7,302 nucleotides of DNA. It comes from Chloroflexota bacterium (GTDB taxonomy: Bacteria; Chloroflexota; Anaerolineae; Aggregatilineales; UBA3940). The stretch is taken from positions 1 to 7,302 of the forward strand of contig DRKO01000023.1 of the NCBI GenBank assembly GCA_011051745.1, written 5' to 3'. Shown here piece after piece: positions 6,220 to 7,302 of this stretch (the first letter of the stretch is position 1; each line of letters starts with the position of its first letter). A program made the translations under genes and the position numbers. The notes below the pieces were generated by a model, which did not search any database, was not told the origin of the DNA, and was given only the letters and a program-made list of their open reading frames with translations.

Positions 6220-6247
6220 GGCAGGGGGCGGAGCACCACCCCCTGCC
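6220..6247 (-). promoter_or_regulatory. Intercistronic 12-bp hairpin without a U-tract
   Basis: In the transcript GGCAGGGGGTGG (6247-6236) pairs with CCGCCCCCTGCC (6231-6220) around a TGCT loop: twelve pairs, eleven Watson-Crick and one G-U. No T run follows, so it is not a standard intrinsic terminator. It lies 26 bases after the stop codon of the large TasA-like gene and 53 bases before the peptidase start. Such stems often block 3' decay or partly attenuate transcription, which would give much more fibre subunit than peptidase. That function is inferred; the hairpin itself is clear. Confidence 0.75.
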
Positions 6248-6273
6248 CCGAACAACTCACCAGCCTCTAACTG

Positions 6274-7302
6274 CTACTGCGGCGGCCAGCCCGGAGCCGC
6301 GTCCGGCGACTCGTTCCACTGATAGGCGCGGATGACGTAGTCGAAGGTGTAGGTCGTATTCTCGAACACGCCATCCTCATTGGTGAAGTGGATCAGGATG
6401 CTGCAGTAAGCCGACTGGCCTTCATGCAACTGGAGGGTCGGATCGCAGTACTCGTCGCCGCGATGCGCCCAGTCGAGCTTGCGATCTTCGGGCGGCCCCT
6501 CCCAGTATCGCTGACCGTTGCTGAAGGTGTAGATGATCTCACCATAGAAGAGATCGGTCTGTGAAGCGCACTCCGGCAGGTCAACCACCAGATCGAGCGT
6601 CTCGCCCGGCCCGATCCAGGCCCAGTCGTAGTCATAGATCCACTGGTTATCGATGTTGTCATCGAACTTCTGGTAGCTGGCCAGCCCGATCAGGTAGGTG
6701 CAGGTATCCGATGTGTTGGTGACCGTGCCGACGTAGGTATTGGTGTCCGGATCATAGGTCAGGTAGCCGGAGAGGTCGTTTTCAGGATCGGGATCGCAAC
6801 CCTCACCATAGGCCCACTCGGTGGCCCAGTCCTCGACCTCCATCGGTCGCTCCGGCGGCGGAATGATCTCGTCAAAGCAGCCGACCGGCCCGACCCAGTC
6901 CGGGTTGTCCGCATCGGGGGCAGGCTCAGGCCCGGCCAGATGAACGGGGACCGTCCCGATGTTGGTCACATCGAAGGTGACCAGGCAGTGGTAGCTGGGA
7001 TACGCTCCCCCAACCTCGATGAACAGATGGTCAGCTCCTTCATCCACCACCGAGTCGCCATCCGGCCCCTCCAGCCAGGCATCACAGTACACTGTGTCAT
7101 GCTTGATCTCAAACAGGCCGGGGTTCACCTCTGGAGAGGCGATCACCTCCCCCCACTCGTTCGTGAACCACTCCTCGATCCAGGGGCCGGAGAACCCGAC
7201 ATCGAGCGTGCCGGTCGTCACCGTGCCCCAGATGAAGAGGTCTTCGAACCACAGGCCATAGCCGACGCCCATTGCAGCCAGCGCAATGATCAGGATTGCG
7301 GT
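6274..7302 (-). CDS. TasA/camelysin-like exported subunit, long form with inserted domain (N-terminus cut by window edge)
   Basis: Probable major fibre or surface subunit; 342 residues are visible and, by comparison with its paralogue at 3068-3712, only about seven to ten N-terminal residues are missing. The frame is open to the edge and reads TAILIIALAAMGVGYGLWFE, so the internal Met at 7272 is not the true start: it lies inside the signal helix. The SipW-type signal continues with TTGTLDVGFS. Residues 37-141 match the paralogue closely (EEWF, GEVIAS, GPDGDS, AYPSYHC), and so do residues 291-342 (QSAYCSILI, YTFDYVIRAYQWNESPDA). Between them, about 142-290, is an inserted domain with GTVTNTSDTCTYLIGLASYQ, IGPGETLDLVVDLPECASQ and DLFYGEI, which looks like a small beta-sandwich. 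Eight cysteines are visible. It is upstream of the peptidase gene, probably at or near the operon start; the promoter lies outside the window. Confidence 0.85.
   Translation of the reverse strand, partial: TAILIIALAAMGVGYGLWFEDLFIWGTVTTGTLDVGFSGPWIEEWFTNEWGEVIASPEVNPGLFEIKHDTVYCDAWLEGPDGDSVVDEGADHLFIEVGGAYPSYHCLVTFDVTNIGTVPVHLAGPEPAPDADNPDWVGPVGCFDEIIPPPERPMEVEDWATEWAYGEGCDPDPENDLSGYLTYDPDTNTYVGTVTNTSDTCTYLIGLASYQKFDDNIDNQWIYDYDWAWIGPGETLDLVVDLPECASQTDLFYGEIIYTFSNGQRYWEGPPEDRKLDWAHRGDEYCDPTLQLHEGQSAYCSILIHFTNEDGVFENTTYTFDYVIRAYQWNESPDAAPGWPPQ

Noticed and set aside
6274..7272. Starting the long TasA-like gene at the internal ATG 7272
   Set aside because: That Met lies in the middle of the signal helix; the frame stays open to the window edge and aligns with the paralogue upstream of it.

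Overview
The window is GC-rich and gene-dense, and every gene I can support lies on the minus strand, so transcription runs from right (7302) to left (1). The organism is probably a Chloroflexota bacterium, perhaps Anaerolineae-like. This rests on three things: a type 3 (archaeal/Thermus-like) prolyl-tRNA synthetase, SipW-type exported proteins with a GLW motif after the signal helix, and an inserted extracellular beta domain of a kind I associate with Chloroflexota surface proteins. This is an inference from protein style, not a database result, and other lineages with type 3 ProRS are not excluded.

Right half (3068-7302): four codirectional genes look like an operon for exporting an extracellular fibre or surface layer, analogous in content to the Bacillus tapA-sipW-tasA locus. 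In transcription order they are: (1) a large TasA/camelysin-like subunit, missing only its first few residues at the window edge; (2) a SipW/archaeal-type signal peptidase fused behind about eight extra membrane helices; (3) a protein with a SipW-type signal, seven PPPEETT repeats and a C-terminal domain, whose start overlaps the peptidase stop by four bases (ATGA); (4) a second, shorter TasA/camelysin-like subunit. A 12-bp hairpin without a U-tract lies between genes 1 and 2. A strong intrinsic terminator follows gene 4. All three exported proteins carry the same kind of signal next to the one peptidase that could process it, so the likely arrangement is one dedicated peptidase with three substrates (two fibre subunits and one proline-rich linker or accessory protein).

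Left half (1-2859): a complete proS gene (ProRS with its C-terminal zinc domain and terminal tyrosine) follows its own 208-bp leader region. That region contains two mutually exclusive small hairpins just before the ribosome binding site. After a possible weak terminator comes a TPR-repeat protein, then the start of an unidentified small gene with a clear ribosome binding site and a plausible promoter. These genes appear unrelated to the fibre operon and are separated from it by the terminator.

No RNA genes, CRISPR arrays, insertion sequences or integration signs were seen. No gene-free stretch exceeds about 210 bases. The long plus-strand open frames over the left half are shadows of the minus-strand genes.
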